64,000 bases of DNA from Phytophthora hibernalis (Eukaryota > Oomycota > Peronosporomycetes > Peronosporales > Peronosporaceae), in NCBI GenBank assembly GCA_012656075.1, contig JAAKBF010000203.1, positions 496,001-560,000 on the forward strand, read 5' to 3'. The position numbers and the translations under genes were made by a program. Shown here in pieces: positions 32,857 through 47,220 of this stretch (the stretch's first letter is position 1; each line of letters opens with the position of its first letter). The notes under the pieces are model-generated. The model did not search any database and had not been told where the DNA came from. It worked only from the letters and a program-made list of their open reading frames with translations.

Positions 32857-35800
32857 ATGCCGCCCACCAGACGCTTCGTGGAGACGGAGGAGACTTTCCA
32901 CTTCTTCAGCGAGGACGTGGTGCTGGGAACAAACGAGATCCGCAGTGGCGACGTGAGCAGCAGCAGCAGCGACAGCGACAGCAGCGACAGCAGTCGCCTC
33001 CGTCGCGCCAGACGCCGCCGCAGAGCCAGCAGCGTCGTGTCCAGACGCACGTCTAGGAGACTCAGCCAGCTGCTGAACGGCAGCGTCCTCTCGGAGCTCG
33101 AGAGCATTAACGACGACGAGCTGAGTAACAGCGAGGAGGACGACTACGACTCGTTGGACGGCTTCGATCTTGAAGAGGAGGAGGGCTTCCAGACGCGGGA
33201 ACGGAAAGATTCCGCAGATAAAAATGACGCAGAGACGCAACATACGACCGCTACTGCTGGAGGGAAGGTCGTGGGAGCGGCCGCCGCAAAGTATGAACAG
33301 GTTTTTGATCCTTTTCGCGACTTGTACTTGCCCCCGACGCCGCTACCGGCAGGGGGTGAAGATGACAAGTGGTCGAGCGCGTCCAAGCGGTCGATGCGAC
33401 AACAGGCCCAATTTCGCAAAGCTAGACGTGCAATTACTGCGTTTGCGCGTCGTGTGCATTGCGCTAACGGTTATCGTTATCGGAAGCAAAGTGAATTTAT
33501 GCGGGTATGCTACCAGCGGGCGTTGGAGAGTGGTCCAGGTTACGAGCTGTTGGAAAATACAAAAGCGGAAATTTGCTTCGATGCCGAAGGAAAAAGGAGG
33601 CGAAACAGCCTCTGCTTATCGCTCCTCAAAAGGAGGACGCAGTTGAAACTACGGTGCCAAATTTGTTCCCGCGGAAGTGGCCTCACTTGCCGTACCGAAG
33701 CCCGCTCCTATGGCACAATGACATCGATGCTGCTATCGAGTTTCTCTCTCAGCTTGCTGAGTTGCCCGAGGCAAGTCTGATGTACGAACCGATTGATGTT
33801 AGCAAATTTACAGATGAAGTTACTCAGCTGTTGGATATTTCAGGTGGCCAGCAAAGTGTCGAGACGCAGTCACCTATCTCGGAATCCGTGCTTGTAGGAT
33901 TGCTGGGGTTACTTGGGATGGGCGTTCAGTTGCAATCATTTACACTTGTAACCAAAGCGGCCTTGCAATTCCTTCACCTGGGACACGGTACCTATCTCAG
34001 AGAGGAATGTGGAAAAGATAATGGAGCGATTCGCCCCGAGTTACGACGACTTTTGGATATGTACTGTTCAGTTTTGACAGCGCACGTTGTTGAGCCTACA
34101 CTCGCAGCTACGTTTCCTCGGGACTTGTCAGCGCAGTGGAAAGTTTGTTCGTATCAACCTTCTACAAGCGATGCCATTGCTACTGATGGCCTCTACCTTT
34201 ACATTTTTGGGCGGTCGGGGCTGCTCAAAATTGGTACTGGGCACGGGACGACAGTGCGAGACTTCGTTTACGCACGCAACAAAGCATATGCTCGTACCCG
34301 TGACGCGGAGCGATCGTGGCTTTGTTGCATTGGTGATTCGCTCTACTGCCGCACAATTGTTATGCCTGGCCATCGTGTGGATCGTATCCGATCAAGCGAC
34401 CTGGAGCATGTGCAGGAACTTGTATTGGCTCCAAATCGGGCACTGATAGGCAAAGGCACATCTGAGAGCAGCGTGTATGCTTTGGTTACTGACGGTGTCG
34501 ACCTGTTTACAATCCGCTGTATCGACACTCACAAGAAATCATCGTCAGGAAAATCCAGCAGTAGTCGCAAGCACAGAAGTCGCACTCATAAATCCAGGAA
34601 GTCCACACCTGTGAGCGAAATTGTAAGTGCCGTGCTCGGTAAAGACAACAGCGATCCAAAATCACCGCCCCAGTCTTCTAGTATCACCATTCAAGTGGGA
34701 GATCGTGTTGTTCGTGGACCTGACTGGAAGTGGTCCTCCCAAGATGGTCAAAAGGGTAGTCCTGGTACGGTGGAGCGCATTAGCACTTGGGGCGGTGTAA
34801 AAGGCAGTGGTGTAACCGTGCGATGGGACAAGAATCAACGCGTTAACACGTATCGATGGGGTGCAGAAGGATGCTATGACTTGTACATTGTGGTTGAAAG
34901 AGATGACAAAGTTATCGAACGGAAGCCGCTGCCCAATGACAACCGTTCGAGTGAAACCAAAGTTGGAGCAAAAGAGGTTAATCGCAAAAGTGAGCTTGAG
35001 TCGCTACCACGCCATCAATTTGTGTTGTATCGACACAAAGTGGACAACATCACCTCCATCATGGAACTCGAGGAGCCCGATATTGATCTCTTTTTGGACT
35101 TGACCCCGTCGGGAGATCTGCGAAAACAGGAACCCAGCAAGTCAAATGGAGAAGTGGAATCCCAGAGTGGAGTTGAAACACTCTCTGCGCTTCATACTCA
35201 TACTGTCACCCTATGCACCTCTAAAACATCGTGGATGTGCGACGGAGGCGTGTCCAACTGCTTTGGAGATAATTCCGCCAAGAGATACCGGTGTTCTTCT
35301 GGATGTGACTTCGACTTATGTGAATCATGCTTATTTGCTACGGTGATTGATAAACCGCCGAGCAAAGCGACTTCCGAAGGTGATCTTGCCGAGGTTGGCT
35401 CTTCAACTATTGCGAACACTACTTCAGATGACAAAGCTGCTCGTACTAATGATAGTATTGTGGGGAGTGGAATCGTGGTGACGGGACCTTCTCTTACAGC
35501 TTCTAGCGAGTCGACATCACCCGAAGGTATTGACCCATTTTCCACCGTCGATGCCTCGCTATTTGCTGAAAGCGAGCGCGAGGTCTCTTTGAAGAAAAAG
35601 AGGAAGAGAAGGAAAGGCAGCTGCAGCAGACGGAAGATCAAAAGGTTAATGATCTCGTTTTGTTCTGGTGTGGACTATATACACGCAAGGAGTGTCAGGT
35701 AGCGCTCAGGAGAAATGGTTTTCGGCTGAACGAAGCGTCTACATGGTTGAATACGTGTGGGGCGTACCTTCGGGAGCGCATGGTCGTTCCCACGGTTTCC

Positions 35801-38800
35801 AGCGTCGTGCTTGCTACAAAATCTAAGTCAGGTGCATTGGATCCGGTGTTACTGATTGCTGGTACATTCTACGCAACACAAGGGCAGCTTTGTGTTGTTT
35901 CTCCCCAGGTCTATACGCAGTTGGTGATGAGAATGGCGATAAGACCAAACTAGCCGCCAGCTCATGTGATACATCTTGGTTCTTTTCATTGGAAACAGGT
36001 GAATTGCTGGCAGACAAGCCCGTTCTCCTCAGAGGAGTACCTGCTGGATCACCAACTTGCGTCGACGTTGCACGCCAGCGAATTCTCGTATTTTCAGGCT
36101 ATCTTAATTGCCTGGAGGAATACGTAGATCACGCTCAAAACCAACACCCTGAAGTGTGCGCAGTCTCAACCTGTACGTTGGCAGATACCGGAATGAAAAT
36201 TATCTCACAACTTGCGCAACTACTGCGAAAGCGAGCCGCGCTTCCAGCATACAAGCAAATTCGCGCAGGATTGCAAGATATACTATTCCGTACGGGACGT
36301 GAGTCAGCCTCGAGCGATAAACAACCTGAGGCTAGAGGCGGAAGCGAACGCAAGGTCGGCGATTCCGGCACGAAAACGAAGAACCGTCGATTAAAAAACG
36401 TTCGGGCACGACTGAAAGAGCTAGGGCGTCTTGATTTGAAGGATCGACCGGGCCACATTGTTCCGTTTTGCGTAGACTTTGACGACGAAGGATTGTTCCA
36501 AGTTCTGGGAGCGATTAATTATTATTGTGGGCTACTTTCACCACCGGGAGAAAGCTGTGATCTACCGAGAATGGCAGTTCCTGAAGGAACCTATAGACTG
36601 GTAGGCAACCTGCTGCGCATTCTGACCGAAACTGTTCAGGAGTTCGAATTCGTTGGTGCCACGATGGCGATTGAAACGAGTGATGAGTCCACACAGCGTC
36701 TGTTCAAAGACACTGAGCGTTCTTTAGGAAATGTTGTAAGTCAACTATTTGGCAGCGACGCGTCCGAAACTATACAGGTGGAAGCTGTGTCGTACCGCTC
36801 GGATATAATACTCTCCGCGCACTTCCTGCTGGTTTGGGGAATACGCAAGGGTATCTTCTTTCCAAGTTGTCGATCGGAGTTTTTCGTTTCTGCATGCAAG
36901 ATGGTTCTTAACCCTGCCTCGCCAGAAAAGGTTGACCATCGATGTGGTGCACCCATGATTCTATCTAACTCATTCTTTGCGATTTTGCTGGAGCCACATA
37001 ATTCTTTGGTGTTGCGAACGAAACACGATTGTTACGTGGATTTATTGAGAAGGCTTCTGTACAGCCTGATGGATGAAGGACGAATATCGATTGCCGATTT
37101 TGTTCCAAAGGAAGAACCCGCGTTTTCTCGATTTCTAGAGATACTTTTTACGCTGTCTAAGCTCGAAAACAGCAGCGCGCAAAGGGAAAAGTGGGTGGTT
37201 GACGTTAGTGGATCCCCATTCCAGACTCCAATAAGTAAGGCTCTCCACTGTGTTATGAATTACTGCTGTGCTCGAATGTACGCTGCAAACGTCGAACTGA
37301 CGCAAACGGCGGCGCTCAAAGCAGTGCGACAAGAAGTCCTTGAAGCAACCGCTACGTTTGAGTGCTTTGCGCGGGCATGCTTCACCTCATCTCTGGAAAT
37401 GCTAGTATCACCGCGTCCCGGCTCAAACCAACCTTCCAGCATTTTCAATCTGCGAGCATCTGTAGTGGGGACAATTTTGCCAATGGTGGTCGCTTTCATT
37501 TCAAGCTTTCCTGATCAGTTTTCGGACGAGTTCCGAGCCGATTTACTGGTCTTGATGAAAGCCCTTGACAGTCTCATCTTATCAAATGAAAGTATTGCTG
37601 GGCCAAGAACGACATGCAGCGATGCAGCCATCTTCGGAGGTTACCAGATAGTTGAGTCGTCACATCCGTATAATCATACCCAGCCAGTATTTCGTCGTGT
37701 TGTGCACATTCCGGGCGCGAGCGTGTTGCACTTCGAGTTTGACCCGCGTTGTCGAACGTCGGGTGAAGCCGACATCGTGTTTATCACATCTGGGCTAGCG
37801 TGGTATAAAGCAGATCATCTTCCTTACGGGGACGTCGGTTGTGGCGAAGATGGAGGGTGCTTCTTTGGGTCGTACTCACGAGGAAATTGGCCAGCTGGGG
37901 GACTTACTGTTGTAGGAAATACTGCAACTGTCATGCTGTGCGCGACAACGCAGAGTCGTACTGGAACCGGGGATAAACAACGATGGGGTCTCAAGTGCAC
38001 TGTGCGTGGCCTATTTGATAACCCACCTACGACGTGGATACCCGAGATAGGTTGCGCTGTGGCGAATGCTTGCAGTGTACTAGGAGACAAGCTACTACGT
38101 GGCCTTCCTCTGCAAAATATTGAGAAGGTGTGCCAACCATGGGTGATGCAGCGGCAATTGTTTAACCTGGCAACTCCCACTTGCAATCTCCTCAAGTCTG
38201 GTAAGTGGGAACTTGTGAACGACATTGTTAAACGTACCCTCGAGGTGATGCATTTTTGCGACTCTTTCCAAGTACCTGCGACTTCGCTGTCTACCACCGC
38301 AGTATGCAACAGCTCTCTGGACCGAATCTTTGCAGGAGGCTGCTGCAGTTCTTGTAGTTCGGTCGAACTATCGTCACCTGGAGACATGGCTTACAAGTGT
38401 CGACAAGCTAACAATGCTGTCAGCGAATTGCGAAAACGCACTGTTTCACCACATTGCAGTTGAACTTGGAAAGTTGGAGCGGTGGATGCTGCGCCAAGTT
38501 CAACTCGTTAGTGAATGGCACTACTTGTGCGTGGATAAAGTCAGTTTGGATGAATTGATGGAGCGCTACGCAGATAATTTGGATCAACTTTCGGAACTTT
38601 GCCGGCTGAAGGGCATTGTTTTCAAGAGAAACGACATGACGGGTTGCGTGAAGTCGATTCACGAACTCCTTGTTAAGGAAATGCTTGCACAACCTGTAAG
38701 CGATTCGACTACTTGCAACCAGCCTTCAGGCTCTCATGACGCTGTTGCGCAAGGTATTTCAGTGAAAGCTCGATTTCTACTAGCAAGATGGCAACAATGC

Positions 38801-41800
38801 GTTGAGTGTGGTGATACCTACATGGAATCAGCCCGGAACGAATCCATTCTGGGGGTCAGAATGTTTGTCCGAAGTGGGTAAATTTTTATCCAGCGCAGTG
38901 CCCATATCATCTTTAGAAGAATGTTCAGCAACCCACTCAATTCGTCTGGAGTCTCGATTACATGGTGTGCTCTATTGTAAAGAGGCCTTTTCAAGTCTTA
39001 GCAACAAGGGTATGGCTCAGTTCTTTGTTGGACGCGTATTGCATGCCGTACCGTCGAACAACTTGGTGCAAGATGACGGCATATTTTCAGGGTGCGCTTT
39101 GGCTGACCCCATCTCCTCGCGAAAATGATGATTTCGTAAGTCATTGATGCTAACCTCAGGTAAATACGTTCGTGATACTGACTTGATTCTACATACTTCG
39201 TATGTGCATAGGCTTCATTCATATTCGGAGACAATAACTAAAATGTCAGAGCCAGAAGACGAGCTGCCAGCTTTCAGGGCCGTAGCTTTGGCAGATGTTT
39301 GGAATTGTGCGCAGTCATTGGACGACATATCGAGTCGTGTTCTTGTATTAGAAAGAGTTTCAAAGTTGATCATGACCCTGGGCCACGAGATACGCTCACA
39401 TGCTTTGGAACGTAATTTTGAAGATGCTATTGTGACGGAAGAGACGCGTGGGCAAGCGTACGATATTGCATGGGTTTTATTGCGGCTGCTTGTGGAAGAG
39501 GTCTATGACAATGATACTTCAACGTACGAATCGGCATCACGGAAATTCTCGCTGGAGCGAGTTTTCAAGGAGCTCTGCAGTTTGTATAAACATTTTGCAT
39601 TGAAGTGTGTGGAGCAAGGTGGTGGATCATCGAATGCTGGTACTGGACAGTTTCCCTCTCATTTGTTTTCGGAAGAAGCGATTTATCGCCTATTGTGCAC
39701 CATGGCGAATAAAGTGGGGTTTCTCTATGAGTGGCCCGAAGCGTTCGAATGGTGGATTAAGAGTGCAATTGATATCGTGACAAGGCCCAGCGTTTCGTCT
39801 AACTTAAGTGTGGCAGGCACTCGATTTATTCGCTACGCACTGGAGCTATTTGGTGATGCGATACTCGATTTGAATGTGCTTGTCGAGCGCAAAGCTGGAA
39901 GCAATATGATTTTCGGCTTAGTCATTCAAGAGATATTACTCGAGCGAGTAGGAACTATTGTAAGTCCCCTGGGAAACACTGCTGCTGCAGAAGCAGATTC
40001 TTCCTTGGACGATGCCACACGCAAGAGAGACGCTGAGCATTCTGTTGTGGTTTTTCGAAGCGAACTAGCAGTTGACAAATTGGTGGGTGCATCTAGCAGT
40101 ATTGGAGAACCTGACATCAGCTCCTTGGCAATTCCTGTCGAAGTGAGTGACGGGAAGGATACTGTAGAGAAAGCTGTCACTGAAGCTGTTGCCGAGTGCA
40201 CGGCTGCGCAAGCTATAATGAAGCATCCAAGCGTGCGTTGTGACGGTTGTAATCAGAACCCCTTGCGTGGTTTCCGCTTCAAGTGCTTCACATGCCCTAA
40301 TTACGATTTGTGTACGACCTGCTACATGAACCAGACCCATAACATGGATCATTCGTTTGTACGCTTGACTGATACAGCTGGTGCTGGCGACTTATTGCAG
40401 TCACGCTCGAAAGGTGGAGGAGTTGTTCCAGAGACAGCGCTGGTCGGATCAAAATCTTGGAAGGGGAACCTGCTGCGCGTGCTGCTTGATTCACAAGGTT
40501 ATGTTGTGTATTCTTCTGGAAGTCGTCAAGAATGTTGTGATACTGCCAACGCTCTTGCGCAGCTCGGGTTCCTGGTAACTGTGGCACATACAGATGACAT
40601 TACGAATGTAAATACGGTACACGACTGGGAAAGCAGGATGCAACATTCCTTTGAACCTGGATCGTCGCGGCTTTTGCACCGTCGATCATCTGCATCAACT
40701 GAGAAAAGCCCAACAAGCAGAGCGGGTCGAGATGTCATTAATGCGTTTAACAAAAAGGCGGCTGTGACTAACTCAAAGATACGGCGGAATGGCCGTCGAG
40801 TTGAAGACGGGCAAACCTTAGCCTCGGAATTGATCGCTGTTTTACGTCTACTAATCTCAAACCGCCCAACGATGCAGAAATGGCGAAGCGGCACGATAAA
40901 AATACTTACCGAAATACTTGAATCTGCACCGTATCAACTTTCTATCGCGGCCAATTCGAATCTAGTACCAAGTGAATCGTATTTCTTGGCATTGGGTGCA
41001 ACTCAAGTTCTTGGTGGATTTCGGGAACTCCTACGAGTGGGCGGGCGCGTTGCATTGCCCAGTTATGCAACCGACAAGGCTCGAGGTGGGCATGCAGGTG
41101 TGGTTTATTCATACGCCTTCGGCAACGATGACATAATAATCGCAAGCGTAGATTCTTCTGGAGATGAAACTCGAAATGGGCAAGCTGAGATCGAAGATGA
41201 TATTTTCTTTTGCAAACGTGCAGCTTCCGAGGTCAGAGCAATTAGCGATGTACCTTTGGATGGGGAGACCATCCAATCACTTGAATCGCTTGTAGTTTCA
41301 TTTTGCGCTGTGGTGAAACAAATTTACGCGTGGACATATGAAGGAGAAGTCGAAGACACGAGCAACGCTACCTCTGCTGGATATCTTCTGCGTTGGGAAC
41401 TGGCTTGTGCTCTTATGAATTCGTTCTCTTCAATGGCCCCAGCTTGGCCTTCCCTCTTCGACAACCAGGTGATTTCGGTAAGTTCAACCTGTACGGTGAG
41501 GCGTCCAACTATTGGAATGTACTAACAACATTGTTTTTTGGCGATATTTGTATCGTATAGACAAACGGGAACTGTCCGGCCATTCTTTTCCGACTCGCGC
41601 AGATGTGTGTTCGTGACCTCAAGGTCGAAGACATCGCAGATATGCGTGCCTTACTTTGGAAGATGGAATGGCTTCGCTCACGAGAGTTGCATTTTTCGCT
41701 GGCGACTCGACCGATTTCATCAAGCTCATTTTCTATATGTGACGAAAAACTCGTATACTCCGCCCTCCACTATCGGTACTCGATGAAACACCGTGTATCC

Positions 41801-44800
41801 CAACGGTTACTAGTGAAGGTTCACAATCATTGCCGGATCCATCGGAATATTTTTACAATTTGTACGCGTACTCATCACGAACGGATCTCCCACAGCACTC
41901 CGGGCGGAATAAGATGCTGGAGTACTGGGAGAAGAATGTGATTCCGGCGATCGAGACGTATGTAGCGGGCTCTTTCAAGAGCTACGAGATGGATTACTTC
42001 TTTGCACAGCTGCGAGAGCCTCTGCGTGAAGGCAATGCAACGGCAGCTCAAAAATTGCGTTTACACTGTGTGATGGTCATGTACCTACCGGTTGCCATTA
42101 CCCGGACCCAGACACGGATTGGTCAGCACTGCAAATTGATGACGTGGAAATTGGTGGCCGATATGTGATTGCTGCAGAAAATGTGGATGTTGCAGGCTGG
42201 TCGAGCGACATGCTTTGGACGTTAGGTCACTCTGGGACTGTTCGAGTTGTTAACCCGTCGGGTATGGTGTTACTTCAAGTGGTGAACCCAATGACATCAG
42301 CTAGCGAGTACTGGTGGTATCATGTGGATAGCCTGCGCTCGATGTCCACAGCCACTTCAGTATCACAACAATCAGTCACTGACTTCGAGACAAGCAGGTC
42401 ACGGCTGCAACTGATGAGCCAAAATCTCATTTACAGCATAGCCCGAAAGAGCGTATTTGATCTTCTTCATGTTGCCCCTGATCACGCTATGAAGCTATCG
42501 GTAGAAACCAGGAAAACAAGTCTTGCGAGAACCAGCTCGTCCCCCTTTCCATTACCGTCCTCGTCGTCAGTAGCTCAAACACCGACGCCTACGAAGCAAC
42601 TGGGCGCACCACTGCCCATGGATTTGGTGAGCAGTTATAACCCAGCTGATCTGCCCAGCTTGCAGCGGCAGCAGATCTGGGGTGTCCGGAAAACGTGCTG
42701 TCTTCTGAAATGGGTATGCTATTTGATTCAACTTTCGGGGACCCACAGAAATCGGCAGTCATCTTTACTCGCGGTCAAAAGTGTCTCCGAAATCGTCGTT
42801 GATCACCGTATTACAGACAGTGCTGAATAAACAATTCGAGCGTGCTGCTGTGAGCCCCCTCCTCCTGTCATGGACAGGTCCACGTCTTACAATGAAAACG
42901 CCAACGTAATGGTCACGGTACCAGCAAAGAAACACAGGAAGCGCGGAAAACAAGGAGCCCTCGCTGGTAAACTTGCTGCATCCGGTAGTACCGTGTCATC
43001 CGTTGTTGCGTCGGCTTCTTCTTCCGTATCGCAGCCTTTGAGTGGGTCTAGCACGTCGATAAATCCAACGCATCCAAAACTGCAGCATCCGGAAGTAATC
43101 CCAACACTTTCTACACGGAAGTATCGATATCTGCTGATGGAAGCACTGCTGGCTGAGCTAAGTGCCAGTCTTGATTTGTCCAGTGCCTTCTTGCGAAGTA
43201 GGTCATTTATGGTTACGAGCGACAGCCCACCGCAACCATTGATCCAGATTCACGTGCCTGGCGCGACCTGTTTAGTGCTCTCATTTGCGGTTCACCCCGT
43301 GCTTATGGATCTACCTGCAGGAAGCTGTCTCGAGTTTTTCCGCGACGAGCGCTGCTCGGAACGATTGTTTGGCTACTTTGGAGACAAACATGGATTGAGC
43401 TACCTTCCACCGCTTGTGGTTCCAGGTGAAAATGCTACGTCCGAATGTCCCAGGGGACGTACGCACGATACAAGTTTCGAGTGGATCCTTTCACGGCTGA
43501 TTTCGGGTTGGCTTTGTGGTTGTGTGAGGAGATTTACCAGAAGCTGTTGTCTGTACAGCTCTCCCACTACGAAGTGGAAACAGTGCTCGCTACTGCATTG
43601 AATGCTCTGGTGGAGTTTCTTATTGCAACGACTGCTTGTCTACCGTCAACGGCAAAGACCGCTGTTTACCAAATCACCGCAAAACTGATCAATTTCGCTC
43701 TGGGCAAAGGAGCTATGCACGCTGTTCCAATCGCAAAACTGTCTGGGCTGGTGAAACAGCTGACTTTTGTGTACGACAACGAGCGTACCACCCAGAAGGA
43801 GCTCTACTCACTTTACACGCAGCAGCTAGCTGAGCTCATTTCTTTGATCGAGGAAGTTTCGTCTCTGAAGGGTGGATCGTCATCAATACTTGGCGGCGCG
43901 TGGTGGAAAGAATTCGTGCGGATGGCAGTGTTTTCACGTGTCCTGGCACAAGGAAAACGTGAGGTTGCAACACCCGATGCTTTCAAACGAATTTACTGTG
44001 GCCGTGCCCCGATTCGGGAAATCCAGACGGCACACGATGGGTTTGTTTCCCACGACTTGTTCAGCGAAAGGATTATCTTTTTGCAGAACATGCCTCGCAC
44101 CTCGAATACTGCTGGTTTGGAGGCGAGCTTATCACGATTTCTTGTGCATCTAGCGCTAGAGGAGTGTGGTGAGTCGGACGACCAGAATGTGTATTCTGCC
44201 GCAGCAGTTACGCGTTTTGGCATCGTTTCCAATATCCTTTATATGCCTGTTGACAGCGAAGGACAAACGCTAGGATACGCTATGGTGGATATTGGTCGAG
44301 CTGATGCAATTACTAAGTTGCTAACTCGAATTCCGAAGGAAACGTTCGAGTTTGAAGGAGGAGTTGCTTCGATGGAGGATACGGAATTGCTCACCAAAGT
44401 TGAAGCCGTTTGCCGACCCCTGACGGCCGTAGCAGTAAATCAAACGACGGAGTGACTCCTTTTCTGGTGATAGAGCTGGACCTGGTGACGATGTGTGGGT
44501 CTGCAGTGTATGTACATTAGAAAATTCTCTTTCGGAAGTGGAGTGTGCCGCATGCGGCTCTCCGATCCCAGCAGAGCTGGCGAATCTGGCTCGAGACATG
44601 CAAGGCCAACCTCAGACCCACACCACCGAACAACCAGCAGCCTCCTCAGAAGATGCCGTTGCGAGTGGTTGGTCATGTCCAACTTGCACGTTTGTAAACA
44701 GTTGGGCAGATTCAAATTGTGAAGCATGCACAATGGAGCGAAGTGCAGATCTGGTTCCTCCGCAAATATCCTCTTCAATTAATGGACCTGATAATCACGA

Positions 44801-46955
44801 CGACCAAGATGAAGGTGATACCATGCCGGGTGATTGTGACTCTACGGCGTCGGTGCAGTATAAATTGAGTGCTGCTCGGTTTGTTGAAATGGTTCGCGTC
44901 GCTGATCAGACCAATGAAGTTCCCTTACAAGTGGCCCATTTCCTGTGTGACCGGTTCTATCTGAGAACACCCCGAAGTGTTTCGATCAATGAGGGCGACA
45001 TAACTCCAGAACTTCGCGACATTTTACAGCGAGAGACCGCTCAGTACTTCTCGTCATCCGAAACTAAAGCTACAGTGGATGCATTCGCTAGGTTGGTTGG
45101 TGTGAAGACAGGCCGTTTGTGGGACAACTTGCCGGCCGAGAATCGATTGAACAAACTTATGTCACAGGAGGCCTTATCAGAGGTAGAGCGGAAACCACTT
45201 GCGGTGTATAAGTGGATGCGCTCGTCGGGGTATGACCTTCAATTCGAGCTTAGCCACTACCCTTCGATGGATGATGCGATGGAATCGCAAGCAAAATGGA
45301 CACATCAGATGGATTGCCAACTAATTGCAGTATGCCGGGAACTGAGCGGGAGGATGGGTGTACTCATGCTGACGGAGTTATGCCCGAGCCATTTGACGGC
45401 AAAGCACGCACATGAATACTCACTCCTCTCTTCACTGACGACAAGAGATTTACGGCTCAGACTTGCCGTTCTACAATCGCTCAACAGATTATTGGCGGCA
45501 GCTTTGCCTCTCGTAAGCCTTCGTCCGTGGAGTGATCCGAGCTCGTTACGCAGCCGGATTGTATCAATTCGGCAGCTGATCTTCCCTGGTGTCAAGATTC
45601 GCTTTTTCGCGCAGACGCAAGATAACACTACGATGGCGCACTCGGGTTTCGTTGACACGAATGCTAAACGACCCACGGTGACTATTGATCGGCGGAAGGT
45701 TGCAGGCAAGCGCGGAGGCATTAATGCCAGCGCTTCGGAGGCGTCAGCTTCATTGTCAGCCCTGCGTGATCCTAAGAGATCTCTGTTCGCAGCAACGATG
45801 GAACAGCTAAGTGCTATATCTCCAACTTTACTTCGCGCCAAGCGACCCACGGGTGCGAGTGACCCATTCGTGTCGTTTATTGTCTTTTTGCGGGTGAAAA
45901 CGTTGTCGGTGAAGGGGCCCGTACCGCCAACTTTTTAACGATGTCTCAAACGAGTTACTCGCTACTGGTAATCCGCTGTTCATCCCGACACAAAACAATG
46001 TGATGAAGGCTGGCGAGTTTAGGGAGCGCTATACGCCGAAGCCTAGCAGCACGTCTAAAGAGTTGCTGCAAATGTTCGAGTTTGTAGGGACTTTAATGGG
46101 CTGCTGTCTACGGACAGGTGTGCGGCTGAACCTTCGCCTCGCACCACTGGTGTGGAAAATGCTGGTAAAGCAAAGCCTCGTGCTAGCGGATCTCGAGAGT
46201 GTGGACCATTCCCTGTGCGAGAGTCTTAAATTTCTCGAGGAGCTAGCGTCTACTTCTATTGATGGTCCCGACGAGATTCTGTATGATTCGTTCACGATGA
46301 CTCTAAGCGACGGTACTACTGTGGAACTAAAGGCTGGTGGGCAACGCCTTCCAGTGACGAAGGCAAACGTCAAAGAGTACATTCGTCTCGTCAAAGCGAC
46401 TCGCTTACAGGAGTGCAAACCCCAGGTGGATGCAATGCTGCGTGGTCTGGGCAAGATCGTGCCTGTCCAGTTGCTGCAATTATGTGTGTGGTCTGAGCTT
46501 CAGCAATGGGTCAGCGGCAGCCTTAAAATTGACGTTAAGCTGCTTAAGCGTCACACGCGCTACTCTTCGGGTATGAGCCCAGAGCAGTTCCCGCACCTTG
46601 AGACATTCTGGAAGGTGCTATCGAGCTTTAGCGAGGAGAACAAACGACGGTTTATTAACTTTGCCTGGGGTCAAGATACCCTGCCCGCTGACGATGCTGA
46701 GTTTGATCGGACACATACGCGTCTACTCATCAAGGCTCCTCCTCAGGACGAGGGGTTAACCATGATGCTCTTCTCCCCAAGGCCGACACATGTTTTTTCA
46801 ACATCGAGCTACCTGTGTACTCAAGCGAGGAAGTCATGAGGGAGAAACTACTGCTTGCTATCACTCTGTGTACTAGCCTGGACGGTGACGAGCAGGCTGC
46901 TGGCCGTGATATTTATTTCGCGGGGGATGAGGTGGACGACGATGACATGGAGTAG
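32857..46955 (+). CDS. Giant HECT E3 ubiquitin ligase with MIB/HERC2, ZZ and RanBP2 zinc-finger domains
   Basis: Predicted ubiquitin ligase of about 4670 residues. In order: an acidic Ser/Asp-rich N-terminus with a (AGC)n Ser run (32955-32990); a MIB/HERC2 domain (about 34690-34890; GDRVVRGPDWKWSSQDG...GTVERI); a degenerate ZZ-like finger (about 35210-35330); a UBA-like patch; a clear ZZ finger (40225-40365; VRCDGCNQNPLRGFRFKC); two RanBP2-type fingers (WVCSVCTLENS, WSCPTCTFVNS; 44494-44740); and a C-terminal HECT domain. The catalytic Cys is codon 46791-46793 in ADTCFFNIELPVYSS. One sure intron is 41478-41560, with GTAAGT and TACTAAC. The frame changes about 18 times, every net step having the sign of a missing base. 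HERC-like by domain content, but no RCC1 repeats were seen. Substrate unknown. Confidence 0.87.
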
Positions 46956-47220
46956 GGCCAACGACATGCGTGTGTAGTTCGTATTGTAAGTATTAAGGGT
47001 TAACTAAGCGAAAACACTAACGCAAATTGACACGAAAATGAATTGCTGCACTTAACTATGAAAACTGGCGAAGCTTGTGCATCAAAACGTTACTTGGAGC
47101 TCAGGATATCGTTCTTTTACAGCTGCAGCGGCTTCCTTGGTGATACTACAGTATTAAGATAACACCAACATGGTCACCGTTAGCTACTCCGCTCAGCACC
47201 ACGATGTGAAATGATGCGAC
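46956..47220. other. Convergent 3' regions
   Basis: This is the gap between the stops of the HECT ligase (46955) and the LRR gene (47221). It is AT-richer and shows no coding potential. Confidence 0.5.

Noticed and set aside
35890..38463. Several separate genes inside 32857-46955
   Set aside because: Consecutive frames overlap or abut, follow each other with consistent -1 steps, and no promoter, ATG context or polyadenylation-like gap separates them; domains run in order to a C-terminal HECT. The joint near 39000 remains the weakest point.
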